A stretch of 64,000 nucleotides of DNA from an uncultured Desulfobacterales bacterium (lineage in GTDB: Bacteria > Desulfobacterota > Desulfobacteria > Desulfobacterales > SpSt-501). Position numbers and translations under genes: made by a program. Under the pieces are notes generated by a model. It was not told where the DNA came from, searched no databases, and saw only the letters and a program-made list of their open reading frames with translations. Positions within the stretch are counted from its first letter, which is position 1. Every line of letters starts with the position of its first letter. Below, one piece after another: positions 32,316 through 42,342 of this stretch. The stretch spans positions 62,001 through 126,000 of the forward strand of contig CALIUY010000012.1 of assembly GCA_938048455.1 (NCBI GenBank). The letters are read 5' to 3'.

Positions 32316-33776
32316 TCAGAAAAGATGGGCGACGTCCCGGACGATGTCCTTCACCCGCGCCTCGATTTTTTCGAGCACCTCGGAGGATATCCCGAGGTGC
32401 CGGGCCGAGGCAATGGCGGCGGGTTCTTCGGCCTCAGGCTCGAAGAAGCTCAGACCCATGCGGCGCGTGAGTCGGTTGGCGAGGTGCACGGCGAGGATCG
32501 CCGGGTGGGTGTCGGCGGTGAGCTCGTCCTTCTCATGAAGCGAGATCACCCGCGAGAACTCTTCGCCGAAGCCCCAGCGCTTGATCAGCATCACCCCGAC
32601 ACTCTGGTGGGCGTCCTGGATGGCGGTGAGCACCGTCTCCGGACTGACCGTCGGACTCTCCGGCAGCTCGGCGAAGGCCCGCAGCAAAATGACCTTGCCC
32701 ACATCGTGGGTGAGGCCCATCAGGAAAACGCCCTCGGGGTCCTCGAGGAGCAGGCTCTGGGAAACGAGCTTCGCCGCGTAAGCGCAGGCGAGGGCGTGCA
32801 CCCACATTTTGTCCATGAGGACGCGGTGCTGAGGGTGCCGGGCCTCGTAAAGGCTCTTGTTGGCGATGGCGACCACGATGCTCAGCGTCTCCTTGAACCC
32901 CAGGCGCGGAATGGCCGCCTGCACGCTCTTCACCTCGCCGTAGCCTTTGTAGACCGGGCTGCGGGCGACGGCGATCAGCCGCAACGACAGCACCGGATCC
33001 TTCTCGAGGACATCGGCCAGGTCCTTGACCGAGGAGTCCTGGCGCCGGATCACGTTGCGCAGTTCGAAGACCACCTGCGGCATCGCCGGGGGGACGAGCT
33101 TGCCCGAGCTGAACTTTTGGAGGATGCCCGAAAAGCTCTGCCGGATGAAGGAAGCCTCCTTGCGGGCAAGGAAGTCTCCTGCGGCGATCCCGCCGGAGTC
33201 GAGAAAGGCGATGAAGGGCTCGACGAGCCGCGGGTCGAGTTCGCTGCCCCCGAGTTCGCGCAGACGATCGATCGCCGCCTTCGGCTCCAGCGCCCCGGGC
33301 CCCGCCGTGAGCCGGTCCCAGCGGTCCACGAGACGCAGGATGCGGGCCTCCAGGGGAATCGCCTCGCCCGCCTTGCCGTCGGGGTAGCCCCGGCCGTCGA
33401 AATGCTCGTGGTGGTGGCGCACGGCGGAAAGCAGCGGCGCGAAGCCGTGGAACTTGGAGAGCGCCTGGACCGCGGCCACGGGGTGGCGCCGCTCGCGGGT
33501 CTCCTGTTCGTCGCCGGGCGTCGCGCTCTCCTCCGGGGGCGAGCCGATGTGGCCCACATCGTGCAGAAGGCCGGCGAGGTAGAGCCGGTGGGGCGCCGTG
33601 CCCGCAAGCAAGCCGGCTCCTTCCGCGAAGTGGGCGGCGAGATTGGCGACCCGCTCGCTGTGCTCCCGGCGCCGCGGGCTGGCCTCGCCCAGCAAGCCCA
33701 CGATCACCTGGGCGATTTCGTTCAGCTGCTGCACGGCTTCCTCGGAGTCGAGGGCGGTCGGGGCGCGAAGCGGCAT
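32316..33776 (-). CDS. HD-GYP plus HDOD domain signalling protein
   Basis: 486 aa. N-terminal half: LAGLLHDVGHIG and HHHEHFDGRGYPDG, the catalytic HD and GYP motifs of cyclic-di-GMP phosphodiesterases. C-terminal half, about residue 230 onward: MPQVVFELRNVI, VLEKDPVLSLRLIAVA, AIPRLGFKETLSIVVA and LTHDVGKVILL, which is an HDOD domain. The gene is 54 nt from a paralogue of exactly the same length on the same strand, so the pair arose by tandem duplication. This copy keeps the canonical GYP motif. It may degrade c-di-GMP and use HDOD to couple the signal to partner proteins; targets unknown. Confidence 0.88.
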   Translation of the reverse strand: MPLRAPTALDSEEAVQQLNEIAQVIVGLLGEASPRRREHSERVANLAAHFAEGAGLLAGTAPHRLYLAGLLHDVGHIGSPPEESATPGDEQETRERRHPVAAVQALSKFHGFAPLLSAVRHHHEHFDGRGYPDGKAGEAIPLEARILRLVDRWDRLTAGPGALEPKAAIDRLRELGGSELDPRLVEPFIAFLDSGGIAAGDFLARKEASFIRQSFSGILQKFSSGKLVPPAMPQVVFELRNVIRRQDSSVKDLADVLEKDPVLSLRLIAVARSPVYKGYGEVKSVQAAIPRLGFKETLSIVVAIANKSLYEARHPQHRVLMDKMWVHALACAYAAKLVSQSLLLEDPEGVFLMGLTHDVGKVILLRAFAELPESPTVSPETVLTAIQDAHQSVGVMLIKRWGFGEEFSRVISLHEKDELTADTHPAILAVHLANRLTRRMGLSFFEPEAEEPAAIASARHLGISSEVLEKIEARVKDIVRDVAHLF

Positions 33777-33830
33777 GTTTCCTCCGGAGCGGCGTCAGGC
33801 GATGGAAGATCGCTTTGGGCTGGCCAAGGA

Positions 33831-35291
33831 TTACAAGAAAGGAGACAACTCCTTCAACAGCGTACGGGTTTCCTCCCCCAGGCGGCGGCACGGCTCGGGG
33901 CCGATGCCGAGCAGCCGGGCGGAGCCGATCTCCTCGGGGTTCAGGGCTTCGCCTTCGAGCAGGCTGTAGCCGATCGTGCGGGTGAGGAAGTTCGCCAGGT
34001 TGACGACGAGCGCCTCCCGGGAGACGGCGGCGTCGAAGTCGTTTTTTTCGTGCAGCGAAACCGCGCGCAGAAACGGCTCGTCGAATCCCCAGCGTTTGAG
34101 CAGAAGCTGGCTCACCCCCAAATGCGCCTCCTGGACGGCGGTGAGAACGAGCTTCAGGTCGACGGTCTTCACGGCCTCTTCCTCGGAGAAGGCCCGCAGG
34201 AGAAAAGTTTTGCCGATATCGTGGGTGAGGCCGAGGAGGAAGAGGACGTCGGGATCCGGCAGGTTCAGGAGCCGGGCGATGCCTTTGGCGGCCCAGGCCG
34301 TGGCGAGCGCGTGCCCCCAGAGTTTTTCCATAAGGCTGCGGTAGTGGGGGCTTGCGGTTTCGTAGAGGCTCTTGTGGGCGATGGCCACGACGAGGTTCAT
34401 GGTTTCCTTCAGCCCCAGCCGCGGGATCGCCTGCCGCACGGAGCGGATGTCTTTCATGCCCCGGTAGGCCGGGCTGTTGGCGATCGAAACCAGCCGCAGG
34501 GCGATGACCGGCTCCTTTTCGATCGCCGCCGCGAGGTCGTCGGCCGTGGGGTTGGGCCGAGCGATGATCCGCTCGAGCTCCTGGACGATCTGCGGCATCA
34601 CCGGCAGCGCGATCCGGCCCGCCGCAAACTTCTGGAGAATGCGCGCGAAGACCTCCTTCAGGTTGACGCTTTCGGTTTTGCGGCCGCGGATGTATTCTTC
34701 CGGGGTCCCCGGGGCGGACTCGATGTACTGGGCGAAGCTGTCGACCAGGCTGCCGTCGAAGCGTTTCCCGGAGAGTTCGATGATCCGCTCGAGGGCCGCC
34801 TGAGGCGCAAGGCCCTGGCGCGGAAAGGGCGGGGAGGTCAGGCCGTCGAAGCAGTCGAAGAGGGCGATCAGACGGGCACCGAGCGGAATCTCCTCGCCTT
34901 TTCTCCCGTCGGGGACCCCGCTTCCGTCCCAATGCTCGTGGTGGTGGCGGATGAAAGGCAGCGCCCGCGAGAGGGCGCCCATGGAGGAGAGTAGTTTTTC
35001 GGCGAGCAGCGGGTGCTGCCTCAACGCACCGCGGTCGGCCGTTTCCTCGGCGGCTTCGAGCAGTTCGGGGGGGCCGAAGATCAGACCGAAGTCATGGAGC
35101 AGCGCGGCGTAATAGAGGTTGTCGATCTCCTTGGCCGGCATCAGCTGGAAGCGGCTGCAGAACTGGGCGACGCCGTTGGCCACCCGCTCGCAGTGCTGCC
35201 GCAGCGACCAGTTCTTCTCCTCGACCACCGCAAGCAGGGTATCGACGCATTCCAGCACGAGGTCGCGGGCATCGCCAGCCGTGCGGGCCAT
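33831..35291 (-). CDS. HD-GYP-like plus HDOD protein, degenerate paralogue
   Basis: 486 aa, the same order of domains as the neighbour. The N-terminal half has AALLHDFGLIFG and HHHEHWDGSGVPDG, where the GYP triad is GVP. This suggests weakened or lost phosphodiesterase activity, or a binding-only role. The C-terminal HDOD region is well kept (MPQIVQELERII, AIEKEPVIALRLVSIANSP, AIPRLGLKETMNLVVA, LTHDIGKTFLL). It is transcribed first, away from the sucA promoter on the other strand, and probably forms an operon with the gene at 32316 and perhaps the aminotransferase. Confidence 0.86.
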   Translation of the reverse strand: MARTAGDARDLVLECVDTLLAVVEEKNWSLRQHCERVANGVAQFCSRFQLMPAKEIDNLYYAALLHDFGLIFGPPELLEAAEETADRGALRQHPLLAEKLLSSMGALSRALPFIRHHHEHWDGSGVPDGRKGEEIPLGARLIALFDCFDGLTSPPFPRQGLAPQAALERIIELSGKRFDGSLVDSFAQYIESAPGTPEEYIRGRKTESVNLKEVFARILQKFAAGRIALPVMPQIVQELERIIARPNPTADDLAAAIEKEPVIALRLVSIANSPAYRGMKDIRSVRQAIPRLGLKETMNLVVAIAHKSLYETASPHYRSLMEKLWGHALATAWAAKGIARLLNLPDPDVLFLLGLTHDIGKTFLLRAFSEEEAVKTVDLKLVLTAVQEAHLGVSQLLLKRWGFDEPFLRAVSLHEKNDFDAAVSREALVVNLANFLTRTIGYSLLEGEALNPEEIGSARLLGIGPEPCRRLGEETRTLLKELSPFL

Positions 35292-35388
35292 GGTCCGGTC
35301 ACCTCGGGGGGGCGGGAGTTCGGGGCGTCATCAAGTTCATCGTACTACGGAACCTGCAGGGATGCAAAAATTTGTGACCTTTCCCGGT

Positions 35389-35418
35389 TTGACTCCCTGC
35401 ACACTTTTCTTTTATGAT
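35389..35418 (+). promoter_or_regulatory. Promoter of the sucA-sucB-lpdA operon
   Basis: TTGACT (35389-35394) and TATGAT (35413-35418) are separated by 18 bp. The start point would be near 35425, about 147 nt upstream of sucA. No other promoter-like pair is as good in this divergent gap. Confidence 0.65.
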
Positions 35419-35571
35419 CGCAACCCAACCAAACGAAGAAATCCGGAGCGGGCGGCGGTTTTTCGGGCATCCTGCCTTCCGGGCGGCGAAATCCTGCTTT
35501 TCCCTTCGAGAGCACCCCGCTTTCCGGCCGGGTGCGGGGCGACCTTTTTCCGCGAAGGAACCATCCGGGCC

Positions 35572-38295
35572 ATGGCCTCATCGCTCGTCACCCTGAACTT
35601 CGACTACATCGAGGAGGAGTACCGCCGCTGGAAGTCCGATCCGGCGGCCGTTCCTCCCGACTGGCGATTTTTCTTCGAAGGCTTCGAGCTGGCCCAATCC
35701 GGGGGGGCGATCTCCCTCGCGGATGCGGGGGCGGCGCTGAAGCAGGGCCGGGTTCAGGAGCTGATCCATCGTTACCGCACCCTCGGGCACCTGCTCGCCT
35801 GTCTTGACCCGCTGGAAGCCTGTCCGACGGAGCACCCCCTGCTCGGCCTGGAGGCGGTGGGCCTGCTTCCCGAGGATCTCGAGCGGACGTTTCTCGTCCC
35901 GGACGGTCCGGAAAACGTGCGCGCCCCCCTGCGGGATATTCTCCGCGGCTTCCGCGAGACCTACTGCCGCGCGGTGGGTGTCGAGTTCATGCATCTGCCG
36001 GATCCCGAGGAGAAGCGCTGGCTGATCGAGCGCATGGAGCCGGTGCGCAACGCCCCGCGCTTCGACTCCGCCCTGCGGCGCCGCATTCTGGAGAAGCTGG
36101 TGGCGAGCACGGTCTTCGAGCAGTTTCTGAACACGAAATACGTAGGGGTCACGCGCTTTTCCCTCGAGGGGGGCGATGTGCTCATCCCCGCGCTCGACGC
36201 TCTCTTCGAACGGGGGGCCGAGCTCGGCTGCCGCGAGGTCATCCTGGGCATGGCCCATCGCGGCCGCCTCAACGTCCAGGCGAACCTCTTGGGCAAACCC
36301 TTCGCCGACATTTTCGGCGAGTTCGAAAACTGCTACGACCCCGGGATGCTCGTCGGTGCGGGCGACGTGAAGTATCACCACGGCTACCAGGGAGAGATCT
36401 TGACCGCCTCGGGCCGTCCCCTGCGCGTCGTGCTGCTCAACAACCCCAGTCATCTCGAAGCCGTCGACCCCGTGGTCGAGGGTCTGGCGCGGGCGAGGCA
36501 GGAAAGGATCGGCGAAGGGGGGACCGCCGCCGTGCTCCCCGTTCTCCTCCACGGGGATGCGGCCTTCGCCGGCCAGGGGGTCGTGGCCGAGACGCTGAAC
36601 CTCTCGCGGCTTGCCGGCTATACGACGGGCGGAACCGTACACGTGGTCCTCAACAACCAGATCGGCTACACGACCCCGCCCGAGCATGCCCGTTCCTCGC
36701 GCTACGCGACCGACGTCGCCAAGATGCTCGCCGTGCCCATCTTTCATGTCCACGGCGAAAACCCCGAGGCCGCCGTGCACGTGATGCGGCTTGCGACCGA
36801 CTACCGCTGGAGCTTCGGCAAGGACGTGGTCGTGGACCTCGTCTGTTACCGACGCTGGGGCCACAACGAGGGGGACGAGCCCTACTTCACGCAGCCGCTG
36901 CTCTACGAGCGCATCCGCAACCGGCCCCCGCTCGACCGGCTTTACGCCCAGGTCCTGGTCGAGGCGGCCGTCGTCGATCCCGGGGAGCCCGCGCGCATCG
37001 CCGAGGCGTTGCGCACCCGCCTCGAGGAGGACTGGCAGGCCGTCCACGGCAGCGTGTGCACCTTCCCCGAGCCGCGGTTCTACGAGTTCTGGGAAGCGTA
37101 CAGCGGGACCTACTCGCCGGTCACGCTCAAGACCGGGGTCGACGCCGCAACGCTTGGGCGCCTCGCCGGCCAACTCAACCGTCCCCCCGAGGGCTTCCGC
37201 CTGCACCCGAAGCTCGAAAAGATCCTCGAGCGACGCCAGACCGCCGTCGCCTCCGGGGAGGGGATCGACTGGGCGAACGCCGAAGCCCTCGCCCTGGCGA
37301 GCCTTCTCGTCGAGGGGCACCCCGTGCGCTTGAGCGGGCAGGACAGCGGGCGGGGCACCTTCAGCCAGCGGCACGCGGTCTGGGTCGAGCGGGTGACGGG
37401 GGAACGCTTTGTGCCGCTGAACGCTCTGGGCGGCGGGCAGGCGCCCTTCTCCGTCTTCGACAGCCCGCTCTCCGAGGCCGCCGTGCTCGCCTTCGAGTAC
37501 GGCTACTCGCTCGGCCGTCCCGAAGGCCTGACCCTCTGGGAGGCGCAGTTCGGGGATTTCGTGAACAACGCCCAGTCCGTGATCGACCTCTTCATCGCCA
37601 GCGGTCAGGCCAAGTGGCAGCGGCTGAGCGGCCTCACCCTGCTTCTGCCTCACGGACTCGAAGGGCTCGGCCCCGAGCACTCGAGCGCGCGGCCGGAGCG
37701 CTTTCTCGAGCTTTGTGCCGAGGAGAATCTCATCCTCTGCCAGCCGACCACCCCCGCGCAGTATTTCCACCTGCTTCGCCGGCAGGTGAAGGCCGATTTC
37801 CGCAAACCCCTGGTCGTCCTCACCCCGAAGAGCCTGCTGCGTCACCCGGAGGCCGTCTCGCGCCTCGAAGAGCTGGCCGCCGGCTCTTTCCGCGGGGTGC
37901 TCGAGGACGCCGAGGCCGACCCAGGGGCCGAAGCCCTCATTTTTTGCAGCGGCAAAATCTACTACGAGCTCCTCGCCCGGCGGCGGGAGGAGAACCGGAA
38001 GGATCTGGCGTTCATCCGCCTCGAGCAGCTCTACCCCTTTCCGCAAAATCCGCTGCGGCTTGCGCTTACCCGCTTCCGACAGGCGCGACGCTGGCTGTGG
38101 GTCCAAGACGAGCCCGAAAACATGGGGGCCTGGAGCTTCCTGCGTCCCCGGCTCGAGGCTTTTCTGGGGAAGCCCTTGACCTATGTCGGCCGCAAGGCTT
38201 CCTCCACGCCGGCCACGGGCTTTCCCCACGTTTTCCGGCGCGAGCAGGCCGAGATCATCGAGCGGGTCTTCGCGGCAGGCGATTCCGGCCGCTGA
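35572..38295 (+). CDS. sucA: 2-oxoglutarate dehydrogenase E1 component
   Basis: 907 aa, near normal length. ATG 35572 has GAAGGAA about 12 nt upstream, and the N-terminal [20 protein letters not shown] is the conserved E2-binding helix. Key blocks: [46 protein letters not shown] with the thiamine-diphosphate motif, WGHNEGDEP, and [17 protein letters not shown]. It decarboxylates 2-oxoglutarate and transfers the succinyl group to the lipoyl arm of E2. The set sucA-sucB-lpdA is a single transcription unit with spacings of 28 and 3 nt, so a full oxidative TCA step is encoded. Confidence 0.97.
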   Translation: MASSLVTLNFDYIEEEYRRWKSDPAAVPPDWRFFFEGFELAQSGGAISLADAGAALKQGRVQELIHRYRTLGHLLACLDPLEACPTEHPLLGLEAVGLLPEDLERTFLVPDGPENVRAPLRDILRGFRETYCRAVGVEFMHLPDPEEKRWLIERMEPVRNAPRFDSALRRRILEKLVASTVFEQFLNTKYVGVTRFSLEGGDVLIPALDALFERGAELGCREVILGMAHRGRLNVQANLLGKPFADIFGEFENCYDPGMLVGAGDVKYHHGYQGEILTASGRPLRVVLLNNPSHLEAVDPVVEGLARARQERIGEGGTAAVLPVLLHGDAAFAGQGVVAETLNLSRLAGYTTGGTVHVVLNNQIGYTTPPEHARSSRYATDVAKMLAVPIFHVHGENPEAAVHVMRLATDYRWSFGKDVVVDLVCYRRWGHNEGDEPYFTQPLLYERIRNRPPLDRLYAQVLVEAAVVDPGEPARIAEALRTRLEEDWQAVHGSVCTFPEPRFYEFWEAYSGTYSPVTLKTGVDAATLGRLAGQLNRPPEGFRLHPKLEKILERRQTAVASGEGIDWANAEALALASLLVEGHPVRLSGQDSGRGTFSQRHAVWVERVTGERFVPLNALGGGQAPFSVFDSPLSEAAVLAFEYGYSLGRPEGLTLWEAQFGDFVNNAQSVIDLFIASGQAKWQRLSGLTLLLPHGLEGLGPEHSSARPERFLELCAEENLILCQPTTPAQYFHLLRRQVKADFRKPLVVLTPKSLLRHPEAVSRLEELAAGSFRGVLEDAEADPGAEALIFCSGKIYYELLARRREENRKDLAFIRLEQLYPFPQNPLRLALTRFRQARRWLWVQDEPENMGAWSFLRPRLEAFLGKPLTYVGRKASSTPATGFPHVFRREQAEIIERVFAAGDSGR

Positions 38296-38323
38296 AGTCC
38301 GGTCGGCGGGAGGTTGGCGTTCC

Positions 38324-39604
38324 ATGGCGATCGAGATCCGCGTCCCCAGTGTCGGCGAGTCGGTCACCGAGGCGCTGTTGGCGCAGTGGCTTAAGCGCGA
38401 CGGCGATCTCGTCCGCAAGGACGAAGTACTTCTCGTTCTCGAAACCGACAAGGTCACCCTCGAGGTCACCGCCCAGGCGACCGGCAGGCTCTCCATCCGC
38501 GTGGCCCAGGGATTGACCGTAAAAATCGGGCAGGTGGTAGGGATGCTCGAGGAGGTGGAGGGGCAGGCGGCCGGGAGGGTGGAAGCCCCGCGGGCGGCCG
38601 CACCCCCGGCGGATGCGGAAAGTGTTGCGGCGAAAAAGGCGGAGCCGGCCGCGGAGGAAGCCTTGCCGGCGAAGCTCTCCGCGGCCGCTTCTCCGTCCGC
38701 GGCCGTCCCGGGGGATCTTCCCCCTTCCGTGCGCCGGCTGGTCGCCGAGCGGGGAATCGATGTGCGCGAAATCCCCGGCACGGGCCCCGGCGGCCGCGTG
38801 ACCAAGGGCGATGTGCTGCTTTACCTCGAGAGCCGCTCCGCACCCGCCGCCGCTCCTGCGCCCGACACGGCGGCGGTCTGCCCCCCCTGCTCGGCCCCGC
38901 TCACGGAGGAAAAGACCCGCAAGCCCATGAGCCCCATTCGGCGGCGCATCGCCGAGCGTCTGCTTCAGGCACGGCAGACCACGGCGATGCTCACCACCTT
39001 CAACGACATCGACATGGGCGCCGTTCTCGACCTGCGCCGGCGCTACAAGGAAGCCTTCGAGAAGAAGCACGGGGTTTCCCTCGGGCTCATGTCCTTTTTC
39101 GTCAAGGCGAGCGTCGAGGCGCTGAAAGCCGTGCCCGAGATCAACGCCTACATCGACGGCGGCGACATCGTTTACCCGCACTATTACCATATCGGCGTCG
39201 CCGTAGGCGCCGAGCGCGGGCTGGTCGTTCCCGTGATCCGCCATGCCGACCGCCTGAGCTTCGCCGAGATCGAGCAGGCCGTGCGCGGGTTCGTGGAGCG
39301 CATCCGGGAAAACCGCCTCACCCTCGCCGAGCTCGAGGGGGGGACCTTCACCATCACCAACGGGGGAGTCTTCGGCTCGCTGTTGAGCACCCCGATTCTC
39401 AACACCCCCCAGAGCGGCATCCTCGGCATGCACCGCATCGACAAGCGGCCCGTCGTGGTCGACGACCAGATCGTCATCCGGCCGATGATGTACGTCGCGC
39501 TCTCCTACGACCACCGCATCGTCGACGGCCGCGAGGCGGTCACCTTCCTTCGGCACATCAAGGAGTGTATCGAGAATCCCGAGCGGATCCTGATGGAGAT
39601 TTGA
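38324..39604 (+). CDS. sucB: Dihydrolipoyllysine-residue succinyltransferase (E2)
   Basis: 426 aa; GGGAGG is 10 nt upstream of ATG 38324. One lipoyl domain (residues about 1-78) carries ETDKVTLEV with lipoyl Lys43. After an Ala/Pro linker comes the E3/E1-binding domain ([20 protein letters not shown], then GRVTKGDVL). The catalytic domain has [40 protein letters not shown] and the active-site [14 protein letters not shown]. It is the core of the 2-oxoglutarate dehydrogenase complex, and the NxPxSxxL-like features of the E2o type fit its position next to sucA. Confidence 0.97.
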   Translation: MAIEIRVPSVGESVTEALLAQWLKRDGDLVRKDEVLLVLETDKVTLEVTAQATGRLSIRVAQGLTVKIGQVVGMLEEVEGQAAGRVEAPRAAAPPADAESVAAKKAEPAAEEALPAKLSAAASPSAAVPGDLPPSVRRLVAERGIDVREIPGTGPGGRVTKGDVLLYLESRSAPAAAPAPDTAAVCPPCSAPLTEEKTRKPMSPIRRRIAERLLQARQTTAMLTTFNDIDMGAVLDLRRRYKEAFEKKHGVSLGLMSFFVKASVEALKAVPEINAYIDGGDIVYPHYYHIGVAVGAERGLVVPVIRHADRLSFAEIEQAVRGFVERIRENRLTLAELEGGTFTITNGGVFGSLLSTPILNTPQSGILGMHRIDKRPVVVDDQIVIRPMMYVALSYDHRIVDGREAVTFLRHIKECIENPERILMEI

Positions 39605-39607
39605 ACC

Positions 39608-40996
39608 ATGGCGGAAGGCTACGATCTCGTGGTGATCGGGGGCGGGCCCGGCGGGTACACCGCGGCGGCGCACGCGGCGGGGCTGGGGCTGAAGACCGTC
39701 CTGATCGAGCGGCGCGAGCGTCTGGGGGGGGTGTGCCTCAACGAGGGTTGCATCCCGAGCAAAGCGCTGCTCGATTCGAGCGAACACTTCGCGATCGCCC
39801 GAGGGCGCCTTGCCGAGCACGGGGTGCGGATCTCCGGCGTGGAGCTCGATCTCGGGCGCATGCTCGCGCGCAAGGAGGAAGTCGTCCGCGATCTTACCGC
39901 CCACGTCCGGCGCTTGCTTGAGACCCGCCGCGTCGAGATTCTCCGGGGCACGGCCCGGCTTGCCGGGCCGCGGCAGGTGGAGGTGGATTCCGGCGGGGAA
40001 ACGCGCCGCCTGGAGGCGCAAACTGTTCTTCTCGCCACGGGCAGCGAGCCCGCCGCGCTTCCGGGTGCCGCTTTTGACGGGAAGTTCATCGTCTCTTCGA
40101 CCGAGGCGCTTTCCTTCGACACCGTACCGCGCCGTCTCGGCGTGATCGGCGGGGGCTATATCGGCCTTGAGCTCGGTTCGATCTGGCTGCGGCTGGGCGC
40201 GCAGGTGACGGTAATCGAGATGCTCCCGGCGATCGTCCCGGCGATGGACGGCCAGATCGGACGCCGGCTGCTGCGCGTGCTCAAGGCTCAGGGGTTCGAG
40301 TTCCGTCTGGAAACCCGGGTGCTCGCCGCCGCGGTCGAGGACGGGCAGGTGCGGGTCGAGGTCGAATCCGGAAACAAGCGTGAGGTGCTCGCCTTCGACA
40401 AGCTCCTCGTCAGCGTCGGCCGCCGGCCCCTGACCGCCGGCCTGGGCCTCGAGAACATGGGGATCCGGCCCGACCCCCGGACCGGCTCGATCCCGGTCGA
40501 CGAAGCCTGGCGCACCGCCGCCCCCGGTCTTTTCGCCATCGGCGATCTCGTCGCCGGGCCCATGCTCGCTCACAAGGCCGCGGCCGAGGGAGCGGCCTTC
40601 GCCCGGCGGATCGCCGGCCGCTTCGGCGAAGTGAACTACGACGCGATTCCCGGCATCGTCTACACCGCCCCCGAGGCCGGGGGGGTGGGCCTGACCGAGG
40701 AGCAGGCCAAGGTCCGCGGGATCCCCTATGTGACCGGGGTCGTCCCCCTCACCGGAAACGGACGCGCCCGCTGCGCCGGCGAGACCGAGGGGTTGGTCAA
40801 GGTGATCGGCCACCGGAAGACCGACCGCCTGCTGGGCGCCCATATCTTGGGACCCCGGGCGGCGGAGATGGTCGCCGAGGCCGCCCTCGCCATCGAAATG
40901 GGAGCCAGCCTCGAGGACATCGCCCGCACCGTCCACGGTCATCCCACCTATGCCGAAGCGATGATGGAAGCGGCCCAAGCCGCACGCCGCGATTGA
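39608..40996 (+). CDS. lpdA: Dihydrolipoyl dehydrogenase (E3)
   Basis: 462 aa, starting 3 nt after sucB stops. The FAD dinucleotide fold VVIGGGPGGYTAAAHAAGLG, the redox disulfide GGVCLNEGCIPSKALL, NAD-binding GVIGGGYIGLELGSIWLRLG, and the C-terminal active-site HGHPTYAEAMMEAA with catalytic His are all present. It reoxidises the dihydrolipoyl arm of the 2-oxoglutarate dehydrogenase complex, and possibly of other lipoyl enzymes. Third gene of the operon. Confidence 0.97.
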   Translation: MAEGYDLVVIGGGPGGYTAAAHAAGLGLKTVLIERRERLGGVCLNEGCIPSKALLDSSEHFAIARGRLAEHGVRISGVELDLGRMLARKEEVVRDLTAHVRRLLETRRVEILRGTARLAGPRQVEVDSGGETRRLEAQTVLLATGSEPAALPGAAFDGKFIVSSTEALSFDTVPRRLGVIGGGYIGLELGSIWLRLGAQVTVIEMLPAIVPAMDGQIGRRLLRVLKAQGFEFRLETRVLAAAVEDGQVRVEVESGNKREVLAFDKLLVSVGRRPLTAGLGLENMGIRPDPRTGSIPVDEAWRTAAPGLFAIGDLVAGPMLAHKAAAEGAAFARRIAGRFGEVNYDAIPGIVYTAPEAGGVGLTEEQAKVRGIPYVTGVVPLTGNGRARCAGETEGLVKVIGHRKTDRLLGAHILGPRAAEMVAEAALAIEMGASLEDIARTVHGHPTYAEAMMEAAQAARRD

Positions 40997-41040
40997 AGCC
41001 GGCGGTTCGGGCGGCGATTCCTCGGAAAGGAGCCTCCCCG

Positions 41041-42000
41041 ATGCGCGAAATTTCGGCCCCACGGTTGCAGCCCCTGCGCTTCATCGACGAGCAGGTCGCC
41101 GCCATCCGCGAGGCGGTGGGCGGGGATACGGCGATCAACGCCCTCTCGGGCGGGGTCGACTCCTCGGTGGTGACGATGCTCGGCCACCGTGCCCTGGGAA
41201 GGCGCCTGAAGACCGTCTTCATCGACAACGGCCTGATGCGCGCCGGCGAGCCCCGGCGCGTCACGGGGTTGTTCCGCAGGCTCGGGGTTCCCGTCGCCCT
41301 GGTCGACGCCCGGCGCGAGTTCTTCGCCGCCCTGCGCGGGGTCACCGACCCCGAAGAAAAACGCGAGGCCGTGACGCGCACCTTCTACCGCGACGTCTTC
41401 GGCCGGCTCGTGAAAGAGAGCGGGGCGCGGGTTCTTCTCCAGGGGACGATCCTCACCGACATCGAGGAGACCGTCGCCGGGATCAAACGCCAGCACAACG
41501 TTTTCGAGCAGCTCGGGATCGACCCGCAGCAGGCCTTCGGCTATCGCATCGTCGAGCCGCTGGCCGCTTTGCGCAAGGACGGCGTGCGCAAGGTGGCCCG
41601 CGCCCTGGGGTTGCCGCCGGAAATTCACGGTCGCATGCCCTTTCCGGGCCCGGCGCTCGCCGCGCGGGTGATCGGGGAGGCGACCCCTGCGCGCATCGAG
41701 ACCGTGCGGCGGGCGACCGCCGTCGTGGAGGAGATGCTCGCAGGACGCCGGGCCTTCCAGTATTTCGCCGTGTTGCATGAAGACCGCGTCACGGGGCTGC
41801 GCCGCGGCCGGCGCGAATTCGGTCAGCAGATCGAGATCCGCTGCTGGGACAGCAAGGATGCGCGCACCGCCACCCCGATGCGGCTTCCCTGGGCGACGCT
41901 CGAGGCTCTCGCCGAAGCCCTCCTGCACCGCGTTCCCGGGGTGGTGAGCGTTACCTACCATCTCGCCCCCAAGCCGCCTTCCACCATCGAAGCGGTTTAA
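41041..42000 (+). CDS. GMP-synthetase-like ATP pyrophosphatase without GATase domain
   Basis: 319 aa from ATG 41041, with GGAAAGGAG upstream. The N-type ATP-PPase P-loop NALSGGVDSSVVTMLG and the GuaA dimerisation features (FIDNGLMR, GRMPFPGPALAARVIGEAT, GLRRGRREFGQQIEIRCWDS, GVVSVTYHLAPKPPSTIE) place it in the GuaA family. The usual bacterial GuaA, over 500 aa, has an N-terminal glutamine amidotransferase; here there is none, as in the archaeal B subunit. Several conserved loops deviate: GTILTDIEETVAGIKRQHNV in place of the usual GTLYPDVIES type. It may be an ammonia-dependent GMP synthetase, a subunit with a distant partner, or a divergent thiolation-type enzyme. It follows lpdA by 44 nt. 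Confidence 0.78.
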   Translation: MREISAPRLQPLRFIDEQVAAIREAVGGDTAINALSGGVDSSVVTMLGHRALGRRLKTVFIDNGLMRAGEPRRVTGLFRRLGVPVALVDARREFFAALRGVTDPEEKREAVTRTFYRDVFGRLVKESGARVLLQGTILTDIEETVAGIKRQHNVFEQLGIDPQQAFGYRIVEPLAALRKDGVRKVARALGLPPEIHGRMPFPGPALAARVIGEATPARIETVRRATAVVEEMLAGRRAFQYFAVLHEDRVTGLRRGRREFGQQIEIRCWDSKDARTATPMRLPWATLEALAEALLHRVPGVVSVTYHLAPKPPSTIEAV

Positions 42001-42342
42001 GCGTCACGGCCTTCGCTTCGCGGTGAGGGATCGTCATCGAAAAAACGCCGTTCATGAATTGAAGACTTGATAAAACAAATAGATATTTTTTTCACCCAAA
42101 CTTTTCGCTTGCCATAGAAAAAATTCTCTTATAAAAGCTGAACGCCCATTCAGCGAAAGCCCTTGCGGGCTTCATCCCCGCCGGCATTCTGAAGCGATGC
42201 AGGGCGTATCCGGAAACCCGAAATCAAAAGAAAAGATCGGTTGAGGTTCCCTGAGAAAAGCGATTCGCCTGTTCCCCCCCGAGTCATGCCGCAGGGGGAA
42301 GATTCGCTTGGCGGTTCAACCCAAACATGCAGGAGGGAGACG
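42001..42342. other. Non-coding gap before the FadL-like gene
   Basis: 342 bp. The part from about 42050 to 42135 is very AT-rich against a GC-rich background. It holds a promoter-like pair at 42109-42135 and, in the leader, a small hairpin AAGCCC (42157-42162)/GGGCTT (42167-42172). No coding frame is credible. Expression of the outer-membrane protein is probably controlled here. Confidence 0.6.
42109..42135 (+). promoter_or_regulatory. Possible promoter of the FadL-like gene
   Basis: TTGCCA (42109-42114) and TATAAA (42130-42135) each match consensus at five of six positions, but the 15-bp spacer is short. The leader to the ATG at 42343 would be about 200 nt. Confidence 0.4.

Noticed and set aside
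35514-35550. CCCCGC/GCGGGG stem in the sucA leader as attenuator
   Set aside because: Only a 6-bp stem with a 12-nt loop and a T-run set off by several bases; too weak beside the three clear leader terminators.
35578-38805. 1,075-codon minus-strand frame opposite sucA
   Set aside because: No domain is visible, and sucA on the other strand has all conserved motifs; shadow frame due to high GC3.
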